Assembly (NCBI GenBank): GCA_016802295.1
Contig: JAESIW010000200.1
Location: forward strand, 3,250,048-3,314,047
Direction of reading: 5' to 3'
From: Brachionus rotundiformis
Taxonomy: Eukaryota; Rotifera; Eurotatoria; Ploima; Brachionidae
DNA: 64,000 nucleotides
Shown here piece by piece: positions 42,595 to 53,828 of this stretch. Numbering within the stretch: position 1 is the first letter of the stretch; each line of letters begins with the position of its first letter. Below the pieces are notes generated by a model. It saw only the letters and a list, made by a program, of their open reading frames with translations. It was not told the DNA's origin and ran no database searches. A program made the translations under genes and the position numbers.

Positions 42595-43902
42595 ATGAAA
42601 AAAATTTTTTTCGTTTTCGTACTGATTTTTACTTTTTGCCGAGCAGAATTTTCAGATTCATGTTCGTATAACCTGAGTAACTTAACGCTAAAATGCGATA
42701 ACTTCACTGATTTTAGCCAACTCAATTTGGAAAATTTAAACAGCTCGCCTGGCATTAAATATTTGTATTTTAGTCCGCAAGAAAATATTGATTTCAATTA
42801 TCTTGCAGCTTTTCAACTTGACCAAGTAACCAAATTAATTCCAGTCAACTCTGAAATATTTTTGGAGAATTTTGATAGCTTTGATGTATCCATCACAGAA
42901 TTTTTTATTTGGAAATCGAATACCATAAAAATTGATGCGTCTAAATTGAATTTTTTAATAAATAATCAAAGTTTACCTAGCTGTGATTTGAGCCGAGCCA
43001 GTGTAGCCAAATTTTTTCGTAATTTTAAAAATATTATATTTGGCCCTAATGTAGCATTTGTTGAACCAATTTGCCCGATTTTATTTTATCGAGTTAATCT
43101 AGACACCTTAGAATTTTCCAAATTGGAAAAAAATATATTTTCCAAGATAAATTTTGATACAGGTGATTCACTTAATTCTCAAATAAATAATTTGGTAATC
43201 AAAGATTCTAGACTTAAATTTTTCGACTCTTCTTTATTAGATACCAAAATTTTTCCAAATTTAAAATCATTCTCATATTCAAGTTTTGCCGATGATGTAG
43301 ATTTTTTTATAGAAGAAAAAGTATTTAGTACTTTTAGCGAACTAAAACGCCTGGAAATATCTATACAAAATTTTGGTGGTTTTGTTCATAGAACTGGTCT
43401 ATTGTGGCTAAAAAATGTCAAGTCAAATGAATTTGAAATTATTTTTAGAGATTACTCTAATTCTTATCTTTACCCGGATAGTGATTTTTGTTTATTTTAC
43501 GACACACTTCATACAAAAAAATTTACTTCGTTTATCTATACAAATGAAACTGCAAATTGCTCTTGCACTTTGCTTTGGTTAATTAATAGCACCAATGTAC
43601 AAGCTGCAACTTCAGTTGAAAATTGTTTCGAAAATAGTCAAGAATTATTTGAAAAATGTTCATTTGGAACAAAGATTAGAGAATGTTATCCTGAAAATAC
43701 GACAACTAATATCAAGACCACGACTAAAACGGTTCTAACTTTGGATAATAAAGAAAATATTTGGTCTGTAATACCAGCAACTATTGGTTTAGTTGGCATA
43801 ATTCTTTTTTTGCCTTTTATAACTTATATTATTTATCATATTAGAAAAAGAAATTTTAGAAAAAAATATCCTCATGAAAATGAAAATGTAAATACTTTTT
43901 AA
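42595..43902 (+). CDS. type I membrane protein with LRR-like ectodomain
   Basis: Intronless, 435 residues from the ATG at 42595 (MKKIFFVFVLIFTFCRA, a clear signal peptide); an ATG five codons upstream (42580) would also work. The ectodomain begins with a cysteine-flanked cap (CSYNLSNLTLKCDNFTDFSQ) and continues with irregular leucine-rich repeats (LNLENLNSSPGIKYLYFS, FPNLKSFSYSSF, FSELKRLEISIQNF), closing with a C-terminal cap rich in Cys (NCSCTLLWLINS, CFENSQELFEKC). A Thr-rich stalk (TTTNIKTTTKT) leads to a single membrane helix (IPATIGLVGIILFLPFITYI) and a short basic cytoplasmic tail. Several N-glycosylation sites are present. The plan fits a cell-surface recognition or adhesion protein. 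The ligand is unknown, and the short tail has no signalling motif I recognise. Confidence 0.75.
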   Translation: MKKIFFVFVLIFTFCRAEFSDSCSYNLSNLTLKCDNFTDFSQLNLENLNSSPGIKYLYFSPQENIDFNYLAAFQLDQVTKLIPVNSEIFLENFDSFDVSITEFFIWKSNTIKIDASKLNFLINNQSLPSCDLSRASVAKFFRNFKNIIFGPNVAFVEPICPILFYRVNLDTLEFSKLEKNIFSKINFDTGDSLNSQINNLVIKDSRLKFFDSSLLDTKIFPNLKSFSYSSFADDVDFFIEEKVFSTFSELKRLEISIQNFGGFVHRTGLLWLKNVKSNEFEIIFRDYSNSYLYPDSDFCLFYDTLHTKKFTSFIYTNETANCSCTLLWLINSTNVQAATSVENCFENSQELFEKCSFGTKIRECYPENTTTNIKTTTKTVLTLDNKENIWSVIPATIGLVGIILFLPFITYIIYHIRKRNFRKKYPHENENVNTF

Positions 43903-44187
43903 TTCAATTAGTTTCTTATAATAAAAATTTTTATTATTCATTTTAATATTTAAAAATACTAAATTAATATTTATTATCCAGAGAACTAATACCTTAATGA
44001 CTTTTCTCAACTCTTTTTTAATTTTTTTAGGCTTAAATAACCAACAAACTTAAATTGAAATTGAAAGTTCATATTTTTTAGAAGCTTTTTAGATTTTATT
44101 AACACTATTCTTTACTGATAAAATGTAGTTGTCAAAATGATAAAGTGGCAGGCAGATGTTTCATTAATTAAATTAAAAGTAAAAACT

Positions 44188-44358
44188 TCAGTTACTCTCG
44201 TCGAAATTTATATATTCTTTAACGTCAACTACTTTACTTTTTATACTTTTAAATTCGGAAACATCCACTCTAGAAGATTCATTTTTTGAAAATAAAAGCT
44301 CTATTCCATAATAGATAGATAGATAATTTGTTGAACTAATAAATTGATAAAACAATCT
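44188..44358 (-). other. coding-like orphan frame, possible terminal exon
   Basis: A 56-codon open frame follows a TAA and includes IYYGIELLFSKNESSRVDVS and SKVVDVKEYINFDESN before a stop at 44188. It is richer in Asp, Glu, Val and Ser than noise in this DNA. No ATG, partner exon or family could be recognised. A GATA microsatellite (about 44311-44325) overlaps its start. Confidence 0.25.
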
Positions 44359-44442
44359 TTAGACTTGTTTATAACTTGTTACGTAAGCATCCGTAACTTA
44401 TAAGATTTACGTATTATCAAGTTTTACTATGACATGTATAAG

Positions 44443-44684
44443 TAACAGTTTTAAGTCAAAGTCACAAAAATTTAAGTCAAGTCAATGACTTAAAATTTTC
44501 AAATAAATGATATTTTTTTTCGAAATTTAAAAAACTTTAGTCTTTACATTTAAATTTTCATTAAAAACGAAAAATTAATAAAAAATAATTGATTTTAGAC
44601 GAGTTGAAAATTTTTTTTAGTTGTATTAAAATATTCAAGTCATTGTCTTGACTTATGACTTGTGACTTAAATACAACTGTGTTA
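44443..44684. mobile_element. foldback element with AAGTCA subterminal repeats
   Basis: The left side (TAACAGTTTTAAGTCAAAGTCAC, then AAGTCAAGTCAATGACTT) and the right side in reverse complement (TAACACAGTTGTATTTAAG, then TCACAAGTCATAAGTCAAG and ACAATGACTT) form an imperfect inverted repeat enclosing about 130 bp of A/T-rich DNA. The motif AAGTCA is repeated within each arm. TA could be the duplicated target. The structure is that of a MITE. The superfamily cannot be set from the ends alone. Confidence 0.65.
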
Positions 44685-45331
44685 GTATTAATAAAGAAAA
44701 CTGATTTTTTGAAGAAAACCAACCTTGTTTATGGTAATGGCATTGCTCTTTTATAGATAAATATCATAGTATTATTGATGTGAAAGTATTGTTAAATTTT
44801 TACATAACATTGTAGTTGTTCATTCAAAGCACGAGATATAATTTACCTTTGATGAATCTAATGTTCTGTGGAACTTTTTCCAGTAAAACTTCTTTTCATT
44901 ATTCAAAAAGTCAAAGAAGTGTCAAATTACAATTGAATGAATTGAATAATTGCCTCTAATGCATTGAATCGACAATTTTTCTATCTTGAATAACTGGATC
45001 CTACCTTCAAATGTTTTCTTCGTTCTTTTAAAGCCTTCAACCCAAAAAAATAAACAGATTATTGAAGCTCTTTAAGTTTAGTTTCCTCTCTAATAAAAAT
45101 TTTTAAACTGAAAAATAAAAATTAAATTTAATTAAAATATTAATAAACCATTCATTCAATTTTTTGTTAAGATTGTTAGCACATATGTACAATATATTTT
45201 AACAAAAGTTTCAAAAATTTTAATAATAATAATAAAATAGTTACCATGGAAACTATTTCATACTAAAATATTGTGTGAATACACTCTAAAATGAGTATTA
45301 TTTAAAATTTAGATAAATTTTTGATCCGATA
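44685..45331. other. intergenic DNA with weak coding-like traces
   Basis: On the minus strand near 44870-45060, fragments such as LKALKERRKHLK and EVLLEKVPQNIRFIKGKLYL occur between stops. They may be remains of a transposon or dead gene. No start, family or continuous frame was found. Confidence 0.3.
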
Positions 45332-48300
45332 ATGTCAACTAACAGTCGATCAGATACCAAACTTAACAAAAGAGATAGAGTAAAGAAAAAAACCGATGAA
45401 ATTGGAAAGTTAAGTCCGACTCAAAGTGAAATCGAAGAGAAAATCACTTTTAAAGCTATCGATGGTGAGGACATACAAAATTTAGCCATAAAAGAGGAAG
45501 ATTTGAAAAAAGTTTATTTAATTTAAAGTTTTAATTACTTAAATTTTTGAATTAATTTTTCAGCTAAGAGTATCCAAATCGAAACAAAATCAAGATAAAG
45601 AAAAAGTCAAAGAAATTAATGTAAAAAAAATAAATAAAAATGCATATCCTACAATTGAGTAATCAACAATTTTAAATTTAAACGATATTTTCAATTAATT
45701 AAAAAATTAACTAAGGGTTAAAGTTGCTAAATTAGCTCCAGAAAGACCAGTTAGGCCTATTGACCCATCCGAAAATTTAGGAATTCGCTTTGACAGCGAT
45801 GGAAATTGTATTCCTTACAGTATCCTTGGTACTGTTGAAGAATATTTACAAGAAGCGGTTGTAAATGGAAAACCAATAAATTTAAATTATGGTCCTGAAG
45901 ATTCGGATAAACCAAGTGCTGATTTCTATTTAGAAGAAACAGATTCAAGTGTGTCCTTAAGCAAAAAATTTAAACCAAATCTCGATGGAGATATGGGCGA
46001 AAATGCCTTAAACAATTGGTCAGACAAAATGAACGAAAGAAAAAATACCCAAAATTATATATCAAGTATTTACAATTTTTTTTGTTTTATTTCCTTTTTA
46101 TGATGCTAATAATTGATAGAGATAAAAAAGAAAAAAAGCAAAATTGGTACCTTTTTCGAATTTAAATAATGGGGCTAATTAGGGCTTGCATGAATATGTC
46201 GCTGATTTGTGCTTTATTATAGTATTATTTTTATTCCCAGTAAATAATATTAAATTATCTAAAAAATGGGTTTGATATATTTGATATGTTCATCATTTAT
46301 TAATAATTTTAGGAAATTTTAAAAAAAATTTCAATGGCAACAGTTTATTTTTTTTAAGTTATAAATAACACTAATAAGCCTAGACTAAAAAAAATAAAAT
46401 ATTTACTCATGTCTAGATAAAATAATTGTTTCTTTTTTAATAAACTAAAATATAATTTAATTAAATTTTAAAATGAAATCCATTTTTAGAATTATCCGCA
46501 GCAAATAAGTGTCTGCTTGCTTTCATTTTAATTTGAATATTTTGTAATTTTATAAAAACTATTTAATTAAGAAATGGTGAATCGGCCAATTGATGGACTA
46601 GTAATGAATCAATCAGATAAAGCACAGCAATATAATGAAATTAAGACACTGATAGATAGAACCCTGCCTTTGGTTGAACATGGCAAAGGATGTAAGAAAA
46701 TAAAATTATACTTTTAGTAAAATTGTAAAATACAAAATAAATAGATAGACTTGGAAGCGAATTTTGGAATCAACCATTGAGAATTGGCAATGATGAAACA
46801 GGATTATTGTAAGCATTTTAATTAATTTATTAATAAATTGTTAATAATTTTCTCTAGTACAACATTAAAAAAATCCGAACAGGGTATTCTACCGCCAATT
46901 GAGCACATTGCCAAGCCATTGACAATTTTAAAAGAGTCTGACTTCAAATTATCGCAACCACCAGTCTCTCATTACCCTTGGCATGAATCAAAATATTTAA
47001 ATCAACGCCTAAAACAATTAGATCCTTTAATAAGCGAATTAGTTCCTCATAGACCACAATTTTCTAGACTTGAACTAATTGGTAAAAATCCATTCAAATC
47101 ACAAGAACCAGATTCGGAATCTAGTGAAAAAAATGATTCAAAATCAGACTATATTGTGATTGATGATACTTGGATCAATAAAAATATAGTCAATCAGGAC
47201 AATAAAGAAAACACAAACAATCCATATTTGGTTTCTGAAGATCAAGATGCAGAAATATTAGCTGACCATCCAGATGTTGTCCAAGCTCCAATCTTTGGAC
47301 CTTGTATTGTATTCGGGGGTCAAACGGCAGACTGGACTGGAAACGATGTAGAGAATGCTGGCCTCATTGCTCTTGAAAGTCGGCTTAATTTTGAAACAAA
47401 GGCTGGAAAACGAGTCTTAGCCACTTTTGAAATTCTTAACATAGGCACCACTTCAATTTATTATGACTGGAGAAAACTTCCAGACTTGAATCCATTTGAA
47501 ATTAACAACCAAAAAGTGCAAAGATTCTATTTTGATACACGGTCAAGTAATATTCTTGCTGAATGTCCAGACCATATTTAATCACTTATTTTTTTTAGAT
47601 GTTATAATGCCAGGTGATTCTCTAAAAATTCACATTGTTTTTAAATCGAATATTGGTGGCATTTTTACCGAAAGATGGGAATTTGTAACACATCCAAGAC
47701 TCTTGAGTGCAGCAAGTCTTGTTCTAACTTTGAGAGGAGTAGCTTTTCAAGAAGATAAATTTAAAAAAAATCGCATTTTATTAGAAGTAAATTAAGAAAG
47801 GATTTTAAAAAATTTATTAATTTAAAAATTAAATTTTAGAAAAAACTATTTTCAAGAGAGGCTGAAATAATAGCTGATTCCATACTTGAGCTTATATTAT
47901 CTGGAGTTCGTACACCGGACAGATGTGCGACGCCAGAAAGAGCCTATTTGACCGAAGAAGACCTCTTCCTGGAAAATAATCCGCAATTTTTTTACGATCA
48001 TGAAACCATAAATGAATTAAAGAAACTCTATTTGGAACTTTTTGAAGAGAATGAGCGTCATTTACACGAAAATGAGTGGAATTTGTCAATCAATGATTTA
48101 AAATCTATGATTTTGGATAAAGATGAACCGGATGATACCAACAAACAGAACCTTTTATTCAGATTAAATCATATGGTTGAGAAAATAAGCTTTCCTGCTT
48201 ATGTTCCTGAAAATTCAATTCTCCATACCGCCTGTTATGACATTTTATGTTCATCAATTGATGAAATATACACTGATTTAAATGATTTAAGACAAAACTT

Positions 48301-48968
48301 AAACATTCCGATTGAATTTGGAGATGAAATGTATCCTTTGGTTGATGAAAGTAAATTTTAGAAGAATCAATTGCTAAATAAAACAATTAAATTAATAATT
48401 TCTTTTATTTTTTAAGATGAAAGAAAATATGAAGAGTGGAAAAAAGAATTTGAAATATTCAAACAAATTGAACGTAAGTTTTTTTTATCTTTTATTACAA
48501 ATGAGAATTAATTAAAGAATATAAATTTTTTTAGAAGAGAAAAAAAATAGACTAGAAAAAGAAAAAGGTAAAGATACCAAAGGCAAAAAGGGTGGAACTG
48601 CTCAAGGAGATAAGAAAGATGATAAGAAAAAAGATGACAAAAAAAAGACCCCGACTCCTGCTGTTGCTAGTAAATCTCGTATTAGTCGAATGGAAACATC
48701 ACGTTCTACTTCACAGGCTCAAGAAAAAATTGAAGAAAGAACTAAGACTCCTGTTGTATTGACTGAGAGGCAAATAAAGAATAAGGCCCTGTTTGCTGAA
48801 AAAGCCTATCTAGATGTTTACCAAATACTTTGCAAAACAGTTGATAAAATTGAGAATATGTTTTATGAAAATTATTCTAAACAAGACGATTTTAAAATTT
48901 TAGAAAACTTTATTATTCAAAAACAATACGTCAATGTAATCCCAGAAAACTCGGATTTTATCGATTAA
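45332..48968 (+). CDS. MYCBPAP: MYCBP-associated protein (ciliary central apparatus)
   Basis: Ten exons join in frame: 45332-45511, 45564-45658, 45716-46065, 46572-46691, 46745-46808, 46858-47546, 47599-47786, 47840-48350, 48417-48473 and 48535-48968, giving 895 residues (the human protein is about 950). Introns are 49-66 bp except one of 506 bp. Diagnostic blocks are TLIDRTLPLVEHGKG, then YRLGSEFWNQP across a splice site, IEHIAKP, GPCIVFGGQTADWTG, an ASH/MSP-like Ig domain (LNFETKAGKRVLATFEILN, then TTSIYYDWRKLP, FYFDTRSNVIMPGDS, GIFTERWEFVTHPRLL) and SGVRTPDRCATPERAYLTEE. A Lys-rich tail (KKDDKKKDDKKK) precedes a helical end. Mammalian MYCBPAP binds MYCBP/AMY-1 and is placed in the sperm and ciliary central apparatus, which fits a ciliated animal. 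The first donor (GTTTAT) is weak, so exon 1 is the least certain. Confidence 0.88.
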
Positions 48969-50399
48969 TTTTTTAAATATTATTTTTGGATTTTTTTAAA
49001 TAAATGCTTAACTATTTAAACCTATGAATAACTAACTGTGTCATCATTTAAATAGAAACATATGTTTAAAAATCTAAACAAGAGTTTTTTCTAAAAGCTA
49101 TTTATTTTTTATAAAATAATCAGTTATTATATCTTTAAAAGGGATTTTTGTGTCTTAAAACTTGAATTAAGAGAAATAATCAACCCTTTTAAAAATTTTT
49201 CGAGTGACCACGAGCCAGTTGTTTTTCTTCTTAGCTTTAAAAAAGTTATTTTGTCCATCTAGAAGTTAATGACGTTTTTGTTCTCTTGGCTTGTATCTAA
49301 ATGGAAAGACCAAGGGACTGGTCAGGCAGGAAATAAGAAAAAATTTAGAGCAAAATTCATTATCTTTTAATTTAAAGCTTGGACTTCTTTTTCAATGATA
49401 AGTTCCAATATATGGGTGGCTATTTTTCAATGAAAGTCCTAGTATTTTTCCAGTATTTTAGAATATTGAGTTTCTGTGATTAACTTAAAGTAATTTAAGA
49501 GAAACAACACCTAAAAAGAAAAAAGGATGGGTTAATTTTTTTATGAAAATATGTTTAGTTAAACCTGGATATTAATGATATCCAAATTAAAAGATGATGA
49601 ATTTGTTAATAGATCGAATAAAAAAATTGGGAAACATACTTTGGCAAAATTTTATGTAACACTTGAAAACCTGGCTGATTAATTACAAAAATTTCAAATT
49701 AATATATCTAAAGAATTAGAAAAAATTTTTTAAAATATGATTTAAAAATTTAAGTATTAAAAGTTGATTTTAGTTTCTTTGAATAATTTTTGATAACTTT
49801 ATTTCTTTCAGATAATATTCAAGTTTATATTTTTTAAAAAGGGGTTTTAAAAACTCCTCTGACTTTCTAGTATTAACTTAAGATTACCTTAGATTTTTAT
49901 GATCTGCATTAAAAAGTTAATATTTTGTTATTAATTAAATGTATTAAATAAGTAATAACCTGAAGTCCATAAAAAAATAATGTAATATTATAAAAAATTT
50001 GTCAAAAAAAAACTTTTCTTTAATCTTTACCAGATTTAGGCTTAAAATTTCCTTTATTTTAGCTTTTGATTTACCTTAAAAACTCTGATCGGGTCTTAAT
50101 TAGATATATTTTCAAGAGTTAAAAATGTTTTAATTATAAAAATTTAGAAAGCTCAATTTCTATCTATTTGATTTGATTGAAAATCAAAAAATCTGATTAA
50201 TACAATTTAATTTTACATTTAGACAACTTTTTATTCAAATAATTTAATCAAAAAAAATAAGATCATATTAAACTTTTATTAAATAAATAATAGTCACACT
50301 TTAAATTTAATATTTGTTTGAAATTTCTTTTATCTAAATTCATCAAATTAAAAACTTCTGAATGAATAAATAATTTCAAAAATCTATTGTAAATTACAT
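48969..50399. other. intergenic DNA with one solo piggyBac-like end
   Basis: At 49836-49872 a GGGGTTTTAAAAACTCC hairpin followed by GACTTTCTAGTA and TTAA (49873-49876) resembles the right end of the MITE at 27.1-27.3 kb. No matching left end was found. GC is slightly raised at 49200-49340, with no coding feature. Confidence 0.45.
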
Positions 50400-51014
50400 T
50401 CAGTCTTCCATAACTGTGGCAAATTCCAGAAAATCTGTAATTAATTTTCCAACCTTTTCTAATTTTTCAGAGTCTTTTTCCATCAAAATATGAATATTTT
50501 CTTTATTGTCCGATACAGCTTGGCTTATTATTAAAGGAATTCTTCTTTTAATTCTGTTTTCAAATTTTTTTACTATTCTCCTAACTATATATTTTTCTTC
50601 TGGAGTTAAAGTCTTGCTGGCCTCACGCAGTCTATCATTGAATTCACATAATTGCAGTAAGCGATCTCCATCGCCCAGCATTAATCGTCCATTCATTTCC
50701 ATTCTCAGGCCAAATAATTGCTTGATTTTTTCTAACAGTTCCGGTGAGTTTTGTTTTAAATTATTAATTTCTTCAGAATCAATTACCATCGCTGCAGTAT
50801 GCATAATTTCTAGCCTTAGATATTGATTAATACTGTGCAAAGTGTTGGCAATAGTGAGCTGTCCTTCTGGCGAAAAATCGGCTATTATTGCAGTTATATT
50901 TTTCTCCAAGCCACAAATGTCCGGAAATTTGGACTGCATTTCTTCAAGACTCATGTCACCTTGAGTCGAGTTGAGTAAATTCAAAACAAATAAAACCAAG
51001 ATAAATTTTAACAT
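50400..51014 (-). CDS. secreted alpha-helical protein, possibly FAR-like lipid binder
   Basis: Single exon of 204 residues. A signal peptide (MLKFILVLFVLNLLNSTQG) is followed by an almost entirely helical, charged protein with only two cysteines (C34, C123). The segment SPELLEKIKQLFGLRMEMN, then LTPEEKYIVRRIVKKFENRIKRR, recalls the repeated helices of nematode fatty-acid and retinol-binding (FAR) proteins, but the resemblance is limited and FAR proteins are otherwise nematode-specific. It is certainly secreted and probably a real gene. The ligand-binding role is a guess. The opposite-strand frame at 50506-50826 is its shadow. Confidence 0.6.
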   Translation of the reverse strand: MLKFILVLFVLNLLNSTQGDMSLEEMQSKFPDICGLEKNITAIIADFSPEGQLTIANTLHSINQYLRLEIMHTAAMVIDSEEINNLKQNSPELLEKIKQLFGLRMEMNGRLMLGDGDRLLQLCEFNDRLREASKTLTPEEKYIVRRIVKKFENRIKRRIPLIISQAVSDNKENIHILMEKDSEKLEKVGKLITDFLEFATVMED

Positions 51015-51904
51015 TTTATTTTTAAAATTTAAAATAAAAAAAATTTCAACCAGATTTATATACTTTTTGAATGTTTAATATTTGATTAGGAAATTTGAAA
51101 AATAAATCATTTAGTAAATAATTTCGTTATTACAAAACAAAATTCCATAATTAAAATTTAAATTTTGTCTAAGTAATTAAAATTTATGGATTTTAGAATT
51201 TTCTGTGCTATGCAAACATCATGTTTTAGTCCTTCAATTAAATCTTGGTTAAAGCCTTTTTATGACTCAATTTAATTATCTTCAATTTTATTCCTAAATG
51301 AAACATAAAAATAATTGAATTTAATAATCATATAGTAGAATCGGATATTTTAAATTATTTCGAAATAATACATATAGTATTCAATTAAATGATCCTAAAA
51401 TTTATTTATCATTTTTATATTTAAATTTATCAAATATCGAGTTATCTAAACTAAAATTAATGCAAAATTTGCCCATCGAAAATTTTCATGGTTCATTTTA
51501 GTTTACGAATATATTTATTAGGGTTTAAAAATATCTTTTCTTTTTTCTTGAAAATTTTAAAATAATAGCAAAAAAATTAATTATTTTTATATTTATTCTT
51601 CTATCATTCCTGAACAAGTTATGGTCAACAGTAGGAAATGTAATGAGAATAAAGCTGACGAAACTCTTATTCTTAGCCTGAATTATTAGACACTAACACA
51701 AATCTTTATTCTTTTTTTTAGAAAAAAACCTAAAAACCTGATAGAAATTGAATGAAGGCTTATATTACCGAATTTCATTTTTTAATTAAAAATTTTGAAT
51801 CAATATCAAATTAAAGTCACATTTTAATTAGAATTCATTAATTTAATTTTCTATCAAAACTAAAAAAATAATTTTTCAAATATTTTTAAAATAATACTTT
51901 AGAA
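51015..51904. other. AT-rich intergenic DNA
   Basis: Lies between the divergent secreted-protein gene and the DEG/ENaC cluster, so it should hold both promoters. No specific element recognised. Confidence 0.4.
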
Positions 51905-53379
51905 ATGAACTCTGATAATCTGTCTGAAAAATTGGAAAACCTTGCCGGAAAAACTTCAATTCATGGTCTTTCAAATATATTCCTATCAAAGAGGCTTTTT
52001 AACAAATTTTTTTGGCTCATCTTGTTTGTTATCTTTACCTCTTTGGCAGCGTGGTTTGTGCAAAAAAATATAAATGAATATTTAAAATACGATGTTCATA
52101 CAGAACTAAAAATTGTTAGAAAAAATCAACTAGAATTTCCTACAATTACATTTTGTAATCTTGAATTGTGTGGCTTTGATAATTATGATTTTTTCACTTA
52201 TCTTAAAAAATTAAAAATTGATGTAGAAAGTCGTTTTAATGAAAATCGTGATGACCAAATAGATTTCAATTTTAGAACTCAAAGTATTAGAACAAGTTTA
52301 TTTTCTGCCAAAGAGATCTTTTTACGCAAATATGATCCATATAATCTGGAAAAAATATTAAACGAAACATCAGACCTTTTAAAAAAGATGTATGTCACAT
52401 GCACCTTCAATCAAGAGTTCTGTTCACTTGAGGATTTTGAGTACTATGGAATAGGAGAGTTTACCAAGTGTTTCAAATTTAATTCTGGTAACCCCATTTC
52501 CAGAAATGGTAATTATATTAGAAATGTTACAAGGTTTGACAAGAAAAATGGATTTAGAATGGAATTAGTGTTAGGAAAGGACATAAACTGCAAGTCACCA
52601 CTAACAACAACTTCAGGCTTAGCAGTATACGTTCATGAGCCTAGTTACAGTTTAACAGAGGATGATGATGCCATTTTGGTGCAACCAAACACTGAAGTAG
52701 ATATTGCTTTGGAGCTCACTAAGGTCAAGAAACTTCCTGAGCCTTATGGTGATTGCTATAAGAATATAGAATCAATTAGGATACAAGATACAAGCTTGAT
52801 TTCAGAAACAATTCAGTTAATTGGTGTCTACACACAGCAATATTGCCTACAATTGTGTTATCAAAAATTTTTAATAAAAAACTGCAATTGCTTTGAAAAT
52901 TCATTATATAATTTTAGACCTAATAATATAAAAAATTGTACCAAATTTATTGATTCGCTGTATACATGTCAATATTTAATAAGAAAGCTGTTTTTTAATG
53001 GTATCAATGATATCACTTGTTTATCAAAATGTCCAAAAGGTCAGAGTTTTTTTCCAAATTAATCAAATTCCAAATTAATTTTGTTATTAATATAGAATGT
53101 GAATTTTTAAAATATGATATAACTGTATCGAATTCAGCTACTCGATATGAACAAAGAACAACCAATATTGACGATAATATGGTATTCGTAAATGTTTATT
53201 TCAGGGTTGGATCAATAACTGAAATAGCCGAAAAGCCAGCAATTATATTTCAAGACTTAGTTTCAAATTTAGGGGGAGCTTTGGGATTATTTATTGGTTT
53301 CAGTTTTTTGAGCATGGTCGAGCTTTTAGAATTTTTGTTCGAATTAATTTTTAATATTGAAAAATTTCAAATTAAATAA
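51905..53379 (+). CDS. DEG/ENaC channel subunit, first of a tandem cluster
   Basis: Exons 51905-53039 and 53096-53379 with a 56-bp intron (GTCAGA..ATATAG) give 472 residues. Splicing restores SKCPKECEFLKYDITVSNS, which aligns with the next gene's PPECEYVKYDLTVSSS; unspliced, the frame stops early. The HG motif (TSIHGLSNIF) precedes TM1 (FWLILFVIFTSLAAWFV), then FPTITFCNLELCG, a cysteine-rich extracellular domain with KLPEPYGDCYKN and CLQLCYQKFLIKNCNCF, and TM2 with the pore region SNLGGALGLFIGFSFLSMVE (G-x-S as GFS). No intron occurs at this site in the three paralogues. Role as for other DEG/ENaC subunits: an amiloride-type sodium channel in the plasma membrane with unknown trigger. Confidence 0.92.
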
Positions 53380-53828
53380 TTCTTTATGTTTTACCTAAAA
53401 TTTTGATCTAACATTTTAAAACTTTTCGCAGCTTTTGATTTCTTATATCAGCTTAAGGTTTAAAAAAAATAATGACAAAAAAAAACTATTTTTTTAATTA
53501 TTTAATTGTCTTTTTGAACTTTTAAATTATTCTTAATAAAGAAAAATGAATTTCTATTGATTTTATTGATAATTTACCATTTTTAATCAAAATAATACAA
53601 AAAATTTTATATTGCTACCACTAAAAAAGATGATTTTTTATTACTATTTTCTAGACTGTAGTGAAAAACTTTTAAATCTGGAAATTAATTTTAATCATTA
53701 TTTAGATAAAATGCTTAAAAATGTACGTGCTAAATTAAGTTATTTTTTCTTTTAAATGATTTTTTAATTAACTTACTAAATATAAATTAAAAAAGTCAAA
53801 AACAATTTTTAAAATATAAATTTAAATA
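53380..53828. other. intergenic DNA between tandem DEG/ENaC genes
   Basis: A/T-rich. Contains the 3' end of the first gene and the upstream region of the second. Nothing else seen. Confidence 0.4.

Noticed and set aside
46838..48361. Several separate small genes between 45.3 and 49.0 kb
   Set aside because: All join through short introns into one MYCBPAP protein with conserved blocks running across the junctions.
53017..53379. Separate small gene, or a frameshift, at the end of the first tandem DEG/ENaC gene
   Set aside because: A GT..AG intron of normal size restores the conserved cysteine block and TM2 in frame.
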